Part shown: piece after piece, positions 26,974-35,809 of the stretch
Layout: every line of letters starts with the position of its first letter
Numbering within the stretch: position 1 is the stretch's first letter
Source of the DNA: Pseudomonas fluorescens
GTDB lineage: Bacteria; Pseudomonadota; Gammaproteobacteria; Pseudomonadales; Pseudomonadaceae
Length of the DNA: 64,000 nucleotides
Reading direction: 5' to 3'
NCBI RefSeq assembly: GCF_902497775.2
Contig: NZ_OZ024668.1
Span: 5,626,326-5,690,325 of the forward strand
Program-made: the position numbers and the translations under genes
Notes under the pieces: model-generated
What the model was told of the DNA's origin: nothing
The model's input: the letters and a program-made list of their open reading frames with translations, nothing else
The model's database searches: none

Positions 26974-27972
26974 TTACCCGTTCCAGACCTCAGGGTAGGC
27001 GAATAATGCCGGTGCCCCACCGGTATGCAGAAAAATCAGCGGACCATCATCGAATCGCTGGCGGGCAATGCCATCGAGCAGCCCGGCCATGGCCTTGCCG
27101 GTGTACACCGGATCGAGCAGCAAACCTTCCTGGCTGGCCAGCAGGCGAATGGCGGCGAGGGTGCCGGCATTGGGCTCGCCGTAGCGCGGGGCGAAGTATT
27201 CATCCCACAGTTCGATCTTGAAGGTTTTTGGCAAGCGCACGTGCAGCAGCTCGGCGGTGCGTTCGGCCAGGCCCTGGACTTTCGGTCGCTGGTCTTCATC
27301 GCTGCGCGACACGGTCACGCCGATCACCGGCAGGTTTGGCAGCTTTTCCGCCAGGGCGATGGCCAGGCCGCTGTGGGTGCCGGCGCTGCCGGAGGCCAGC
27401 ACCACCCCGGCGAACTGTTCGCCGCAATGTTCGATCTGCTTTGCCAGCTCCAGGCCCGCACGGACATAACCCAGGGCACCGAGGGCGTTGGAGCCGCCAA
27501 TCGGCACGATGTAGGGTTTGCGGCCACTGGCGTGCAGGCGCACGGCCAGGGCTTGCAGTTGTTCGTCGGCATTGTCGAGGTTGTCGACCAGCTCGACCTT
27601 GGCGTCGAACAGCTCCAGCAGCAGCCGGTTGCCGTTTTGCCGATAGTTGAGCGAATCGGTGCCGATCGGGTTTTCCAGCAAGGCTACACAGGCCAGGCCC
27701 AGTTGCGCGGCCAGGGCGGCGGTCTGGCGGACATGGTTGGACTGGATGGCGCCTGCGGTCACCAGGGTATCGGCGCCCTTGGCCAGGGCATCGGCGGCCA
27801 GGTATTCAAGCTTGCGTACTTTGTTGCCACCCAACGCCAATGGCGTGCAGTCGTCGCGTTTGACGTAGATATCGCGGCCGGCCCAGGCTGACAGCCGGTG
27901 CAGTTTTTCCAGCGCGGTGGGTGCGCCAAGCAGGTCCAGACGATTGAAGCGGGCAAGCTGTCGGTCGATCAT
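26974..27972 (-). CDS. dcyD: D-cysteine desulfhydrase (PLP-dependent, ACC deaminase family)
   Basis: Cleaves D-cysteine to pyruvate, ammonia and sulfide. It has 332 residues. The PLP lysine is K51 in [24 protein letters not shown] follows, and [12 protein letters not shown] binds the cofactor phosphate. The family also contains ACC deaminases, but neighbouring cystine transport genes match the E. coli dcyD-yecSC linkage and favour D-cysteine. It lies upstream of the importer operon with a 106-base gap and its own likely promoter toward 28000, so transcription may or may not continue into tcyJ. Confidence 0.9.
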   Translation of the reverse strand: MIDRQLARFNRLDLLGAPTALEKLHRLSAWAGRDIYVKRDDCTPLALGGNKVRKLEYLAADALAKGADTLVTAGAIQSNHVRQTAALAAQLGLACVALLENPIGTDSLNYRQNGNRLLLELFDAKVELVDNLDNADEQLQALAVRLHASGRKPYIVPIGGSNALGALGYVRAGLELAKQIEHCGEQFAGVVLASGSAGTHSGLAIALAEKLPNLPVIGVTVSRSDEDQRPKVQGLAERTAELLHVRLPKTFKIELWDEYFAPRYGEPNAGTLAAIRLLASQEGLLLDPVYTGKAMAGLLDGIARQRFDDGPLIFLHTGGAPALFAYPEVWNG

Positions 27973-28060
27973 GGGATCACGTCGTCCAAGTAAAATTCGA
28001 CTATAGGCAGCCCGGGGCAGGTGGGCAACTCCCTGGCTTATGCCGCCTTTATCGCATTCT

Positions 28061-28118
28061 GGAATAAAGGGTTATTTTTTCCGTTGTGGGAAATTGCCGT
28101 AGAGTGAGCGTTTATTCC
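28061..28118. promoter_or_regulatory. Inverted GGAATAAA pair in the dcyD-cysE divergent gap
   Basis: CTGGAATAAA (28059-28068) faces TTTATTCCGG (28111-28120) with nine of ten bases complementary. The same octamer occurs before the SfnB-like operon and before ssuE. It sits between two divergent sulfur genes, where a shared regulator site would be expected. Confidence 0.4.
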
Positions 28119-28165
28119 GGCGGCATTTTCATCCACCGACCGCCGCTGCAGCAGGAGAGGTAACC

Positions 28166-29098
28166 GTGAGCGACAACGCGCAAACAGGGCATTGGCAGCT
28201 GCAAACCATCGTCGGCCAGCTGCGTGCCGCCCGCGACCAGTGGCGCAGCAGTAATGGCCGCAGCAGCGGCGAGCAGGGTGGCCGCGAGCTGCCGTCACGC
28301 GAGGCCATGCGCCATATTCTCGAGCAGCTGTGTGGCGCCTTGTTCCCCATGCGCCTGGGGCCGGTCGACCTGCGTGAAGAAAGCGAAGACTTCTATGTTG
28401 GCCACACCCTCGATGCCGCGCTGACCGCCTTGCTCGCCCAGGCGCGTCTGGAGTTGCGCTACGTGGCGCGCCACGGCAAGCAGGCCACGGCCGAAATCGA
28501 CGCCACGGCGTTGCGCCTGATCCAGGACTTTGCCGCCGCCTTGCCGGGCTTGCGCAGCATCCTCGATACCGATGTGCTGGCGGCGTTCCATGGCGACCCG
28601 GCGGCGCGTAGCGTTGATGAAGTGCTGCTGTGCTACCCGGGCATCCTCGCGGTGATTCACCACCGCCTGGCTCACCACCTGTACCGTTCCGGCCTGCCGT
28701 TGCTGGCGCGGATCAGCTCGGAGCTGGCGCATTCGGCCACCGGCATCGATATCCACCCGGGCGCGCAGATCGGCCCGAGCTTCTTCATCGACCACGGCAC
28801 TGGAGTGGTGATCGGCGAAACGGCGATCATCGGCGAGCGGGTACGCATCTATCAGGCCGTTACCCTGGGCGCTAAACGCTTCCCGGCGGATGAGGACGGG
28901 CAGTTGCAGAAAGGTCATCCACGCCACCCGATCGTTGAAGACGACGTGGTGATTTATGCCGGCGCGACTATTCTGGGACGAATCACCATCGGCAAAGGTT
29001 CGACCATCGGCGGCAACGTCTGGCTGACCCGCAGCGTGGCCCCGGGCAGCAACCTGACCCAGGCCAATCTGCAACATGATGATGGTACCCAGAAGTAG
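28166..29098 (+). CDS. epsC: Serine O-acetyltransferase (EpsC/CysE type)
   Basis: Makes O-acetylserine from serine and acetyl-CoA, the acceptor for sulfide in cysteine synthesis. A GTG start at 28166 has AGGAGAGG about six bases upstream and gives 310 residues. The N-terminal half is helical, and the C-terminal half is a left-handed beta helix of hexapeptide repeats with the catalytic region SGIDIHPGAQIG (here ATGIDIHPGAQIGPSFFIDH) and GVVIGETAIIGERVRIYQ. It ends without the short inhibitory tail typical of enteric CysE. Divergent from dcyD and followed by a perfect REP pair. Supplies acetylserine, which is also the CysB co-inducer via N-acetylserine. Confidence 0.92.
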   Translation: MSDNAQTGHWQLQTIVGQLRAARDQWRSSNGRSSGEQGGRELPSREAMRHILEQLCGALFPMRLGPVDLREESEDFYVGHTLDAALTALLAQARLELRYVARHGKQATAEIDATALRLIQDFAAALPGLRSILDTDVLAAFHGDPAARSVDEVLLCYPGILAVIHHRLAHHLYRSGLPLLARISSELAHSATGIDIHPGAQIGPSFFIDHGTGVVIGETAIIGERVRIYQAVTLGAKRFPADEDGQLQKGHPRHPIVEDDVVIYAGATILGRITIGKGSTIGGNVWLTRSVAPGSNLTQANLQHDDGTQK

Positions 29099-29109
29099 AT
29101 TCTAATGGC

Positions 29110-29160
29110 CATCGCGGGGCAAGCCCGCTCCCATTGTGGGAGCGGGCTTGCCCCGCGATG
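29110..29160. repeat. Perfect REP inverted pair (24-bp arms)
   Basis: A 51-bp perfect palindrome made of two inverted REP units with a three-base centre, between the acetyltransferase gene and the betT leader. Confidence 0.9.
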
Positions 29161-29251
29161 GGTCGCGCAATGGTCCCATCCATGTTTAACTTGAATGCTT
29201 GTTCAAGTTAAAACGCTGGTCCGCTGCCGGTGTTCAACAGGAGGAAACCCT

Positions 29252-29308
29252 TTGCTGAACCCGTTCAATCCAAGCTTCTCCCCCCTCTATGAGGTGCACG
29301 ACCGATGA
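29252..29308 (+). CDS. Possible 18-residue upstream ORF coupled to betT
   Basis: A TTG codon at 29252 follows a perfect AGGAGG (29239-29244) by seven bases and opens the frame MLNPFNPSFSPLYEVHDR. Its TGA overlaps the betT ATG (ATGA, 29305-29308). Strong ribosome site, right spacing and coupling make translation plausible. betT has its own weaker GAGGTG site inside this frame. The peptide matches no family known to me. Confidence 0.4.
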   Translation: MLNPFNPSFSPLYEVHDR

Positions 29309-31305
29309 GTGCACCAAGCCCCGTACCCAGCGGCAAGATCCGCATGAATCCGCCGGTTTTTTACTTCGCGGCGAGCTTTATCCTGATATTCGGCCTGGTG
29401 GTCATCAGCAATCCGCAAGCCGCTGGCGAGTGGCTGCTGGCGGCGCAGAACTGGGCGGCCAACACCGTTGGCTGGTACTACATGCTGGCGATGACGCTGT
29501 ACCTGGTCTTCGTGGTGGTCACCGCCTTGTCTGGCTACGGCAAGATCAAGCTCGGTGCCGACCACGACGAACCCGAGTTCAGCTACCTGTCCTGGGCCGG
29601 CATGCTGTTCGCCGCAGGCATCAGCATCACCCTGTTCTTCTTCTGCGTCTCCGAACCCCTGACCCACATGCTCCAGCCACCGCAAGGCGAGGCCGGCACG
29701 GTCGAGGCCGGGCGTCAGGCGATGCAGCTGCTGTTCCTGCACTGGGGCCTGCATGGCTGGGGCGTTTTCGCCTTTGTCGGCATGGCCCTGGCCTATTTCG
29801 CCTACCGGCATAACCTGCCGCTGGCCCTGCGCTCGGCGCTGTATCCGCTGATCGGCAAGCGCATCAACGGCCCGATCGGCTATGCCGTGGACGGCTTCGG
29901 CATCATCGCCACGGTGTTCGGCCTGGGCGCCGACATGGGCTTTGGCGTGTTGCACCTGAACTCGGGCCTGGACTACCTGTTCGGCGTGCCCCATACCCAG
30001 TGGGTGCAGGTGATCCTCATCACCCTGATGATGGGCGCGGCGGTGGCGGTGGCGGTAGCCGGGGTCGAGAAGGGCGTGCGGGTGATGTCCGACATCAACA
30101 TGTTCCTGGCCTGCGCGCTGCTGCTGTTCGTGCTGTTCGCGGGGCCCACCCAGCACCTGTTCAATACCCTGATCCAGAACCTCGGTGACTACCTCGGCGC
30201 CTTGCCGCGCAAGAGTTTCGATGTGTATGCCTACACCCAGGCCAATGAATGGCTGGGCGGCTGGACCGTGTTCTACTGGGCCTGGTGGATTGCCTGGGCG
30301 CCGTTCGTCGGCCTGTTCATTGCGCGAATTTCCCGCGGCCGGACCATCCGCGAGTTCGTCTTCGGCGTGCTGCTGATTCCGCTGGGCTTCACCCTGGCGT
30401 GGATGTCGATCTTTGGTAACAGCGCGCTGTTCCAGGTGCTCGAGCATGGCATGACCGCGCTGGGGCAATCGGCTATCGACAACCCGTCGATGACCCTCTA
30501 CCTGTTGCTGGAAACCTACCCGTGGAGCAAGGCGGTTATCGCCGTCACGGTGTTCATCAGTTTCGTGTTCTTCGTGACCTCGGCCGACTCCGGCACCGTG
30601 GTGCTCTCGACCCTCTCTGCGCGTGGTGGCAACGCCGACGAAGATGGGCCGAACTGGCTGCGGGTGTTCTGGGGCGCGATGACCGCGCTGGTGACCAGCG
30701 GGTTGTTGTTTGCCGGCAGTATCGATTCGCTGAAATCGGCGGTGGTACTCACCTCGCTGCCGTTCTCGGTGATCTTGCTGTTGATGATGTGGGGCCTGCA
30801 CAAGGCGTTCTACCTGGAATCGCAACGCCAGATCGCCCAGTTGCACTCACTGGCACCGTTCGCCAACTCACGGCGTGGCCGTGGTGGTTGGCGTCAGCGC
30901 TTGAGCCAGGCCGTGCACTTCCCATCGCGCGATGAGGTGTACCGCTTCATGGATGACGTGGTGCGCCCGGCGATTGCCGAGGTGACCGAGGTGTTTGGCG
31001 AGAAGGGCCTGCACGTCATCACCCAGGAAGACCCGAGCCACGACAACGTCAGTTTGAAGATCGGCCATGGCGAAGAGCAGCCGTTCATTTACCAGGTGCA
31101 GATGCGTGGTTATTTCACGCCATCATTTGCCTTGGGCGGCCTGGGTACCCAGGAACTGAAGAACCGTCGCTATTACCGTGCTGAAGTGCACCTGAGCGAA
31201 GGCAGCCAGGACTACGATCTGGTGGGCTACAGCAAGGAGCAGATCATCAACGACATTCTTGATCAATACGAACGGCATATGCAGTTCTTGCATCTGGTAC
31301 GCTGA
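29305..31305 (+). CDS. betT: BCCT-family transporter, BetT type (choline/betaine or related)
   Basis: Secondary carrier of the betaine-choline-carnitine family, 666 residues with 12 membrane helices and a long C-terminal cytoplasmic tail of about 150 residues. The family tryptophan-rich motif is visible in WTVFYWAWWIAWAPFVGLF followed by ISRGRTIREFV; the first half has GMHGWGVF-like LHWGLHGWGVFAFVGM. Length and tail match E. coli BetT (677). The start has GAGGTG eight bases upstream and overlaps a short upstream ORF. No choline oxidation genes are adjacent; it lies tail to tail with tauDCBA, so taurine-like or sulfonium substrates are a possibility, not a conclusion. Confidence 0.88.
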   Translation: MSAPSPVPSGKIRMNPPVFYFAASFILIFGLVVISNPQAAGEWLLAAQNWAANTVGWYYMLAMTLYLVFVVVTALSGYGKIKLGADHDEPEFSYLSWAGMLFAAGISITLFFFCVSEPLTHMLQPPQGEAGTVEAGRQAMQLLFLHWGLHGWGVFAFVGMALAYFAYRHNLPLALRSALYPLIGKRINGPIGYAVDGFGIIATVFGLGADMGFGVLHLNSGLDYLFGVPHTQWVQVILITLMMGAAVAVAVAGVEKGVRVMSDINMFLACALLLFVLFAGPTQHLFNTLIQNLGDYLGALPRKSFDVYAYTQANEWLGGWTVFYWAWWIAWAPFVGLFIARISRGRTIREFVFGVLLIPLGFTLAWMSIFGNSALFQVLEHGMTALGQSAIDNPSMTLYLLLETYPWSKAVIAVTVFISFVFFVTSADSGTVVLSTLSARGGNADEDGPNWLRVFWGAMTALVTSGLLFAGSIDSLKSAVVLTSLPFSVILLLMMWGLHKAFYLESQRQIAQLHSLAPFANSRRGRGGWRQRLSQAVHFPSRDEVYRFMDDVVRPAIAEVTEVFGEKGLHVITQEDPSHDNVSLKIGHGEEQPFIYQVQMRGYFTPSFALGGLGTQELKNRRYYRAEVHLSEGSQDYDLVGYSKEQIINDILDQYERHMQFLHLVR

Positions 31306-31316
31306 TTGTGCAGGCC

Positions 31317-31370
31317 TCATCGCTGGCAAGCCAGCTCCCATAGAGTCTTGTGGGGGCTGGCTTGCCAGCG
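31317..31370. repeat. REP-like inverted pair, CTGGCAAGCC variant
   Basis: Two inverted units with the core GGCTGGCTTGCCAGCG, a sequence subtype different from the GGGGCAAGCCCG type elsewhere in the window. Located between the convergent betT and tauD genes. Confidence 0.8.
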
Positions 31371-31387
31371 CTGTTAGCGCCGCGATC

Positions 31388-32221
31388 TCAGAACGGCGCA
31401 TCCCCCAGAATTGTCGCCCGGTGCATCACCCGCCGCGCCGGCCGGTAATCATCCACCGCGTAATGCTGGGTTACGCGGTTATCCCAGAACGCCACGTCGT
31501 TTTCCTGCCAGCGCCAGCGAATGGTGAACTCCGGCCGGGTCGCGTGCGCGAACAGCAGCTTGAGAATCGCCTCGCTTTCAGCCTCGCTCAGTTCGTTGAT
31601 GCGGGTAGTGAAACCGTCGTTGACGAACAGCGCCTTGTGCCCGCTCACCGGGTGGGTGCGGATCACCGGGTGCGACAGCGGCGGGTTGTTGCGCCGTGCC
31701 GCTTCCCAGCGTGCCAGGTCTTCGGGGGTGTTACCGAAGCGCTCCAGCGGGAACGACTTGGTGAAGTCATGGGTCGCGGTAAGGCCGGCAAGCAGTTGCT
31801 GCAACGGTGCCGACAGCGCCTCATAGGCCGCAATGCCACTGGCCCACAAGGTGTCGCCGCCGTAGGCCGGCAGTTGCTTGGCACTGAGCACCGCCCCCAG
31901 TGCCGGGGTCGGCAGGAAGGTCACGTCGGTGTGCCAGATGGCGTTGTCGCGCACGTCGGTGACGGCGGTGTCGAGCACCAGCACTTGTGGTGTTTCCGGC
32001 ACATTGGGGTAGATCGGGTGGATATGCAGGTCGCCAAAGCGCGCGGCAAACTCGGCCTGCTGCTGTGGGTTGATCGGCTGGTCGCGGAAGAACAGCACCT
32101 GATGCTTGAACAGCGCCTGTTCGATGGCATCGCGTAGTTCTTGGCTGATCTCGCGGCTGAGGTCGATGCCGCTGATCTGGGCGCCGAGGGCAGGGCTCAG
32201 CGGGGTAATGGTCAGGCTCAT
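31388..32221 (-). CDS. tauD: Taurine dioxygenase
   Basis: Fe(II)/2-oxoglutarate-dependent enzyme that converts taurine to aminoacetaldehyde and sulfite. It has 277 residues. The iron ligands are seen as H97 and D99 in [10 protein letters not shown] and H253 in TQHYAVDDY; the 2-oxoglutarate arginine is in [11 protein letters not shown] near the C-terminus. The N-terminal [12 protein letters not shown] is typical of TauD. It is the last gene of tauABCD, 19 bases behind tauC. The operon is induced by sulfur starvation in related bacteria. Confidence 0.95.
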   Translation of the reverse strand: MSLTITPLSPALGAQISGIDLSREISQELRDAIEQALFKHQVLFFRDQPINPQQQAEFAARFGDLHIHPIYPNVPETPQVLVLDTAVTDVRDNAIWHTDVTFLPTPALGAVLSAKQLPAYGGDTLWASGIAAYEALSAPLQQLLAGLTATHDFTKSFPLERFGNTPEDLARWEAARRNNPPLSHPVIRTHPVSGHKALFVNDGFTTRINELSEAESEAILKLLFAHATRPEFTIRWRWQENDVAFWDNRVTQHYAVDDYRPARRVMHRATILGDAPF

Positions 32222-32240
32222 GGTTGTTCTCTATCCGTTG

Positions 32241-33080
32241 TCAATGGCTCTGGCCGTGCCAGGGCACCAGCTTGCGCTGCAGGGCGCGCAGGCCCATCTC
32301 CAGGGCGAAGGCAATCAGCGCGATTACCAGGATGCCCAGCACTACCACGTCGGTTACCAGGAACTGCGCCGCCGACTGGACCATGAAGCCCAGGCCGCTG
32401 GTAGCGGCGATCAGCTCGGCTGCCACCAGGGTCGACCAGCCGACGCCCAGGCCAATGCGCACACCGGTAAGAATGTCGGGCAGGGCGCTGGGCAGGATCA
32501 CATGGCGAATCAGCTGCCAGCGGGTGGCGCCCAGCGACTGCGCCGCGCGCAGCTTGGTCGGGTCGACGGTGCGCACGCCGGTGGCGGTAGCGATGGCAAT
32601 CGGGGCGAAGATCGCCAGGTAAATCAGCAGCACTTTCGACAGCTCGCCGATGCCGCACCAGATCACGATCAGCGGCAGATAAGCCAAGGGCGGAATCGGC
32701 CGGTAGAACTCGATCAGCGGGTCGAGAATGCCACGGGCGATACGGTTATGGCCGATGGCAATGCCGATCGGAATCGCCGTGATGATCGCCGCACCGAGGG
32801 CCAGGCCGATACGTTGCAGGCTGGCACCCAAGTGCTGCCACAGGGTTGATTCCATATAGCCCTGGGTCAGCAGCAACCAGGCCTTGCTCAGCACCGCTTC
32901 GGGCGAGGGCAAGAACAACGGTTCGATCCATTCGGCGGCGGTAACCGCCCACCACACCAGCAACAGTGTGGCCAGGGTCAGGCCGCTGATCCAGCGGGTG
33001 CTCAGGCGGCGCCCAGGTTTGCTCGGCGCGGTGTGGCTGGCGGCGTGTTTGGTCGCTACCGGGACATCCAGGCTGCTCAT
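32241..33080 (-). CDS. tauC: Taurine ABC transporter permease
   Basis: Inner-membrane permease of 279 residues with about six membrane helices; the first is at [20 protein letters not shown]. The EAA loop is [19 protein letters not shown]. It starts in an ATGA-type four-base overlap with tauB, so the two are coupled. The N-terminal 35 residues are polar and cytoplasmic, slightly longer than in E. coli TauC. Works with TauB and TauA in taurine uptake. Confidence 0.93.
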   Translation of the reverse strand: MSSLDVPVATKHAASHTAPSKPGRRLSTRWISGLTLATLLLVWWAVTAAEWIEPLFLPSPEAVLSKAWLLLTQGYMESTLWQHLGASLQRIGLALGAAIITAIPIGIAIGHNRIARGILDPLIEFYRPIPPLAYLPLIVIWCGIGELSKVLLIYLAIFAPIAIATATGVRTVDPTKLRAAQSLGATRWQLIRHVILPSALPDILTGVRIGLGVGWSTLVAAELIAATSGLGFMVQSAAQFLVTDVVVLGILVIALIAFALEMGLRALQRKLVPWHGQSH

Positions 33081-33871
33081 GCGGACTCCTGCCGCGTCGC
33101 GGCACTGCGTTGGGAGAACACCCGGGCCAGCACATGCTCGCGGGTTTCGATAAAGCGCGGGTCGGACTTGATCGAGCGGGCCGACTCGCCGGCGCTGTAG
33201 CGCTGGCCGAAATCCAGTTGCAGGCGTTCGACGATCTGCCCGGGGTTGGGTGCCAGCAGCACCAGTTCGGTGGCGAGGAACACCGCTTCTTCAATGTCGT
33301 GGGTAATCAGGAACACCGGCTTGGCGGTGCGTTGCCAGACTTGCAGCAGCAACTCCTGCATCTGTTCGCGGGTAAAGGCATCCAGTGCGCCGAACGGCTC
33401 GTCCATCAGCAGCACACGCGGGTCGGCAGCCAGTGCCCGGGCCAGGCCCACGCGCTGCTTCTGGCCACCGGACAGTTGCCAGATGCGCCGGCTGCCGAAG
33501 TCCGCCAGGTCGACCAGGGCGAGCATCTCGCGGGCCTTGCTTTCCCGTGTGGCACGCGGCACGCCGGCCAGCTCCAGGCCGAAGGCGACGTTGGCCAGCA
33601 CATCCTGCCAGGGCAGCAGCGCATCGTCCTGGAACACTACGCCGCGCTCGGCACCCGGGCCTTGCACCGGTACGCCGTCGAGGGTGATCCGGCCGCTGCT
33701 GGGCGCAACGAAACCGGCAATCAGGTTGAGCAACGAGGTCTTGCCGCTGCCCGAAGGGCCGAGGGCCACCAGCAATTGCTGCGGGCCCAGGCTCAGGTTG
33801 ATATCGGCCAGCACCGGCTCGGCCGCGCCGGGATACTGTGCGCTGATGCGCTCCAGTTGTAACAGGGCCAT
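33077..33871 (-). CDS. tauB: Taurine ABC transporter ATP-binding protein
   Basis: ATPase of the taurine importer, 264 residues. Walker A is GPSGSGKTS (38-46), signature LSGGQ (133-137), Walker [13 protein letters not shown], and H-loop [11 protein letters not shown]. It belongs to the nitrate/sulfonate/taurine ATPase group. It lies 16 bases after tauA and overlaps tauC by four bases. Confidence 0.94.
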   Translation of the reverse strand: MALLQLERISAQYPGAAEPVLADINLSLGPQQLLVALGPSGSGKTSLLNLIAGFVAPSSGRITLDGVPVQGPGAERGVVFQDDALLPWQDVLANVAFGLELAGVPRATRESKAREMLALVDLADFGSRRIWQLSGGQKQRVGLARALAADPRVLLMDEPFGALDAFTREQMQELLLQVWQRTAKPVFLITHDIEEAVFLATELVLLAPNPGQIVERLQLDFGQRYSAGESARSIKSDPRFIETREHVLARVFSQRSAATRQESA

Positions 33872-33887
33872 GGTCTGCTCCGGGTTT

Positions 33888-34865
33888 TCAGTTGGCGATG
33901 AATTTGGCGCTGACGTAGGGCGCGTAGTCCGGCAGTACCGCTTCGACCTTGCCTTGCTCCTTGAGGAAGGTAGCCGTGTCGGTAATCGCCTGGGTGGTCG
34001 GTGCGCCCAGCGCTGCGACCTGGTCGGCGGCCAGCGGAAACACGTTGCCTTGCAGCAGCCCAGGAATATCAGCCGCCTTGGCGCCGGAGAGCTTCACCAG
34101 CTTGTCGACGTTGCTCTTGTTGGCCAGCCACGCTTGCGGGTCTTTGCGGTAGTCGGCGTAGGCGTCCAGGGTGACTTTGGCGAAGGCCTTGACGATCTCC
34201 GGGTGCTTGGCAGCGAAGTCTTTGCGCACGATCCAGGCGTCGAAGGTCGGTGCACCTTTTTCGGCCAGCTCACCGGAGGTGATCAGCACCTTGCCGTTTT
34301 CCTTGGCCACGCCCAGGGCCGGGTCCCAGACGTAGGTCGCGTCGATGTCACCGCGCTTCCAGGCGGCAATGATTGCCGGTGGCGCGAGGTTGAGGATCTG
34401 TACCTTGGCCGGGTCGATGTTCCATTGCTTGAGCGCGGCCAGCAGGCTGTAGTGGCCGGTGGAGACGAACGGCACGGCAATCTTCTTGCCGATCAGGTCC
34501 TGTGGTGAATTGATGCCGGCGCCATCGCGAGCGACCAGGGCTTCGGCAGCGCCAATCTGGGTGGCGATCAGGAAGGTTTCCACCGGCAGCTTGCGGGTTG
34601 CGGCAGCGGCCAGCGGGCTGGAGCCGAGGTAGCCGATTTGCACGTCGCCCGAGGCTACGGCGGTAATCACATCGGCACCGCTGTCGAACTTGCGCCAGTC
34701 GATGTCGGCCTTGCTGGTTTTCTCGTAGGTGCCATCGACCTGGGCGACTTTCGCCGGGTCGACGGTGGTCTGGTAGGCCACCGTCAGGTCAGCCGCCTGG
34801 GCAAACCAGCTGGTGCCGGCCAGGGTCAGGGCGGCGAACAGGCGCAGGGGAGCATGCAGGGTCAT
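33888..34865 (-). CDS. tauA: Taurine-binding periplasmic protein
   Basis: Binds taurine in the periplasm and delivers it to TauBC. It has 325 residues with a Sec signal ([20 protein letters not shown], cleavage near AQA-AD). The mature start [20 protein letters not shown] is typical of TauA. The ATG follows AAGGAG by six bases. Upstream lies an AT-rich island with a 7-bp inverted repeat at 34926-34946, probably the activator or promoter region. A decayed second tauA copy lies 214 bases further upstream on the same strand. Confidence 0.95.
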   Translation of the reverse strand: MTLHAPLRLFAALTLAGTSWFAQAADLTVAYQTTVDPAKVAQVDGTYEKTSKADIDWRKFDSGADVITAVASGDVQIGYLGSSPLAAAATRKLPVETFLIATQIGAAEALVARDGAGINSPQDLIGKKIAVPFVSTGHYSLLAALKQWNIDPAKVQILNLAPPAIIAAWKRGDIDATYVWDPALGVAKENGKVLITSGELAEKGAPTFDAWIVRKDFAAKHPEIVKAFAKVTLDAYADYRKDPQAWLANKSNVDKLVKLSGAKAADIPGLLQGNVFPLAADQVAALGAPTTQAITDTATFLKEQGKVEAVLPDYAPYVSAKFIAN

Positions 34866-34925
34866 GGTTAACTCCTTGTCAGGCGGGCGTTTATGTTGGT
34901 GTGGGATAAGACTAGATGATCTAAG

Positions 34926-34946
34926 AAAGTTAAAATAAATAACTTT
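34926..34946. promoter_or_regulatory. AT-rich inverted repeat upstream of tauA
   Basis: AAAGTTA (34926-34932) and TAACTTT (34940-34946) form a perfect inverted repeat with a seven-base spacer, 60-80 bases before tauA. The right part (AAATAAATAACTTTT) closely resembles the element upstream of the SfnB-like operon. Likely a CysB or promoter element. Confidence 0.45.
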
Positions 34947-35000
34947 TTTGCATTAGCTTAGGAGCCAATTGATTTAAGACCCTGCAGAAGGAGGTGGATT

Positions 35001-35072
35001 CATCGCGGGGCAAGCCCGCTCCTACAGGTCCGTGTGGGAGCGGCGGTGCGACGCCTCGACTTGCCCCGCGAT
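35001..35072. repeat. Composite REP pair with one extended arm
   Basis: A normal REP unit (35001-35026) faces a second unit whose arm is split by about 16 extra bases (around 35051-35059 and flanks) before CTTGCCCCGCGAT resumes. It lies immediately downstream of the tauA relic. Confidence 0.7.
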
Positions 35073-35078
35073 ACCCAC

Positions 35079-35461
35079 TCACTGAATAAACTTGGCGCTC
35101 ACGTACGGCGCGTAGTCCGGCAACACCGCTTCAATCTTGCCCTGCTCCTTGAGGAACTGTGCGGTCTCGCCAATCGCCTTGGGCATCCGGGAACGCCGCA
35201 CCGGCGAGCAGCTGCGGTACATCCGCGGCATTGGCGCCGGTCAGTTTGGCAATCTTCTGCACCGGCACCGAGTCGGCCGTCCACTGCGCCTTGTTGGCAG
35301 CGTAGCCGGCAAATGCATCTTGGCGAACGTGCTCACCACCTCGGGATGCTTCTCGGCAAAATCCTTGCGTGGTAGCCCACGGTCAAGTCAACGGTCTGGG
35401 CGACAAAAGTGATGTTGGTCAAGGCCAGGGCGGATAGGAAACGCAATGATGGTCTGGCCAT
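35079..35461 (-). pseudogene. Decayed second tauA (taurine-binding protein relic)
   Basis: On the minus strand an ATG at 35461 opens a TauA-like signal peptide (MARPSLRFLSALALTNITFV, then VAQTVDLTVGY). The match then jumps about 180 residues to RKDFAEKHPEVVSTFAKM. A frameshift follows, then segments like KIAKLTGANAADVPQLLAGA. After another small deletion and frame change it closes with AIGETAQFLKEQGKIEAVL and the TauA C-terminus YVSAKFIQ plus stop at 35079-35081. About 383 bases remain of an expected 975. No frame can give a working binding protein. Upstream DNA retains a GATCTAA-AAA and ATTAGCTTA pattern shared with tauA, supporting paralogy. Confidence 0.88.
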
Positions 35462-35809
35462 GAGGGCTGCCTTGTCGAAGGGGGACGGTTCGACAAAGCT
35501 AAGAGATCTAAAAAATCGCTTTCAAATACCCTTTAGGAATTAGCTTATGTGCCGATAACGGCAGCGAAGAAAAATCTAGGGATATATTCCGTATTAATCT
35601 GAAAAATTACGAAATAAGTCTTTTTGGATTTATAGGATTGTCATTATCCTTCACCCCCACCGCTGGCGCATTAGACCAAAGTAGTGAAATGAATAGTTAC
35701 GATTGACTTGACGGTCACCCTTTGGTGCTAATCGCCAATCGACGTCGAGCGGGACACAAAGATCCTGCCGTGAGCGACACACAAGAATTAGAACGTAGAG
35801 GAGCAAAAC
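35462..35809. other. Gap between the tauA relic and the porin gene
   Basis: No gene is visible. The left part is AT-rich and keeps TTTAGGAATTAGCTTA (35533-35548), apparently the old control region of the tauA relic. The right part holds the likely porin promoter. GGATATATTCCG (35579-35590) is a partial palindrome in between. Confidence 0.6.
35703..35732 (+). promoter_or_regulatory. Candidate sigma-70 promoter of the porin gene
   Basis: TTGACT (35703-35708) and GCTAAT (35727-35732) are separated by 18 bases, 78 bases before the porin ATG. The -35 is close to consensus; the -10 is weaker. Confidence 0.4.

Noticed and set aside
35034-35375. 113-codon plus-strand frame over the tauA relic
   Set aside because: It runs across a REP element and antisense to the relic; no similarity to a known protein is evident and the relic explains the DNA.
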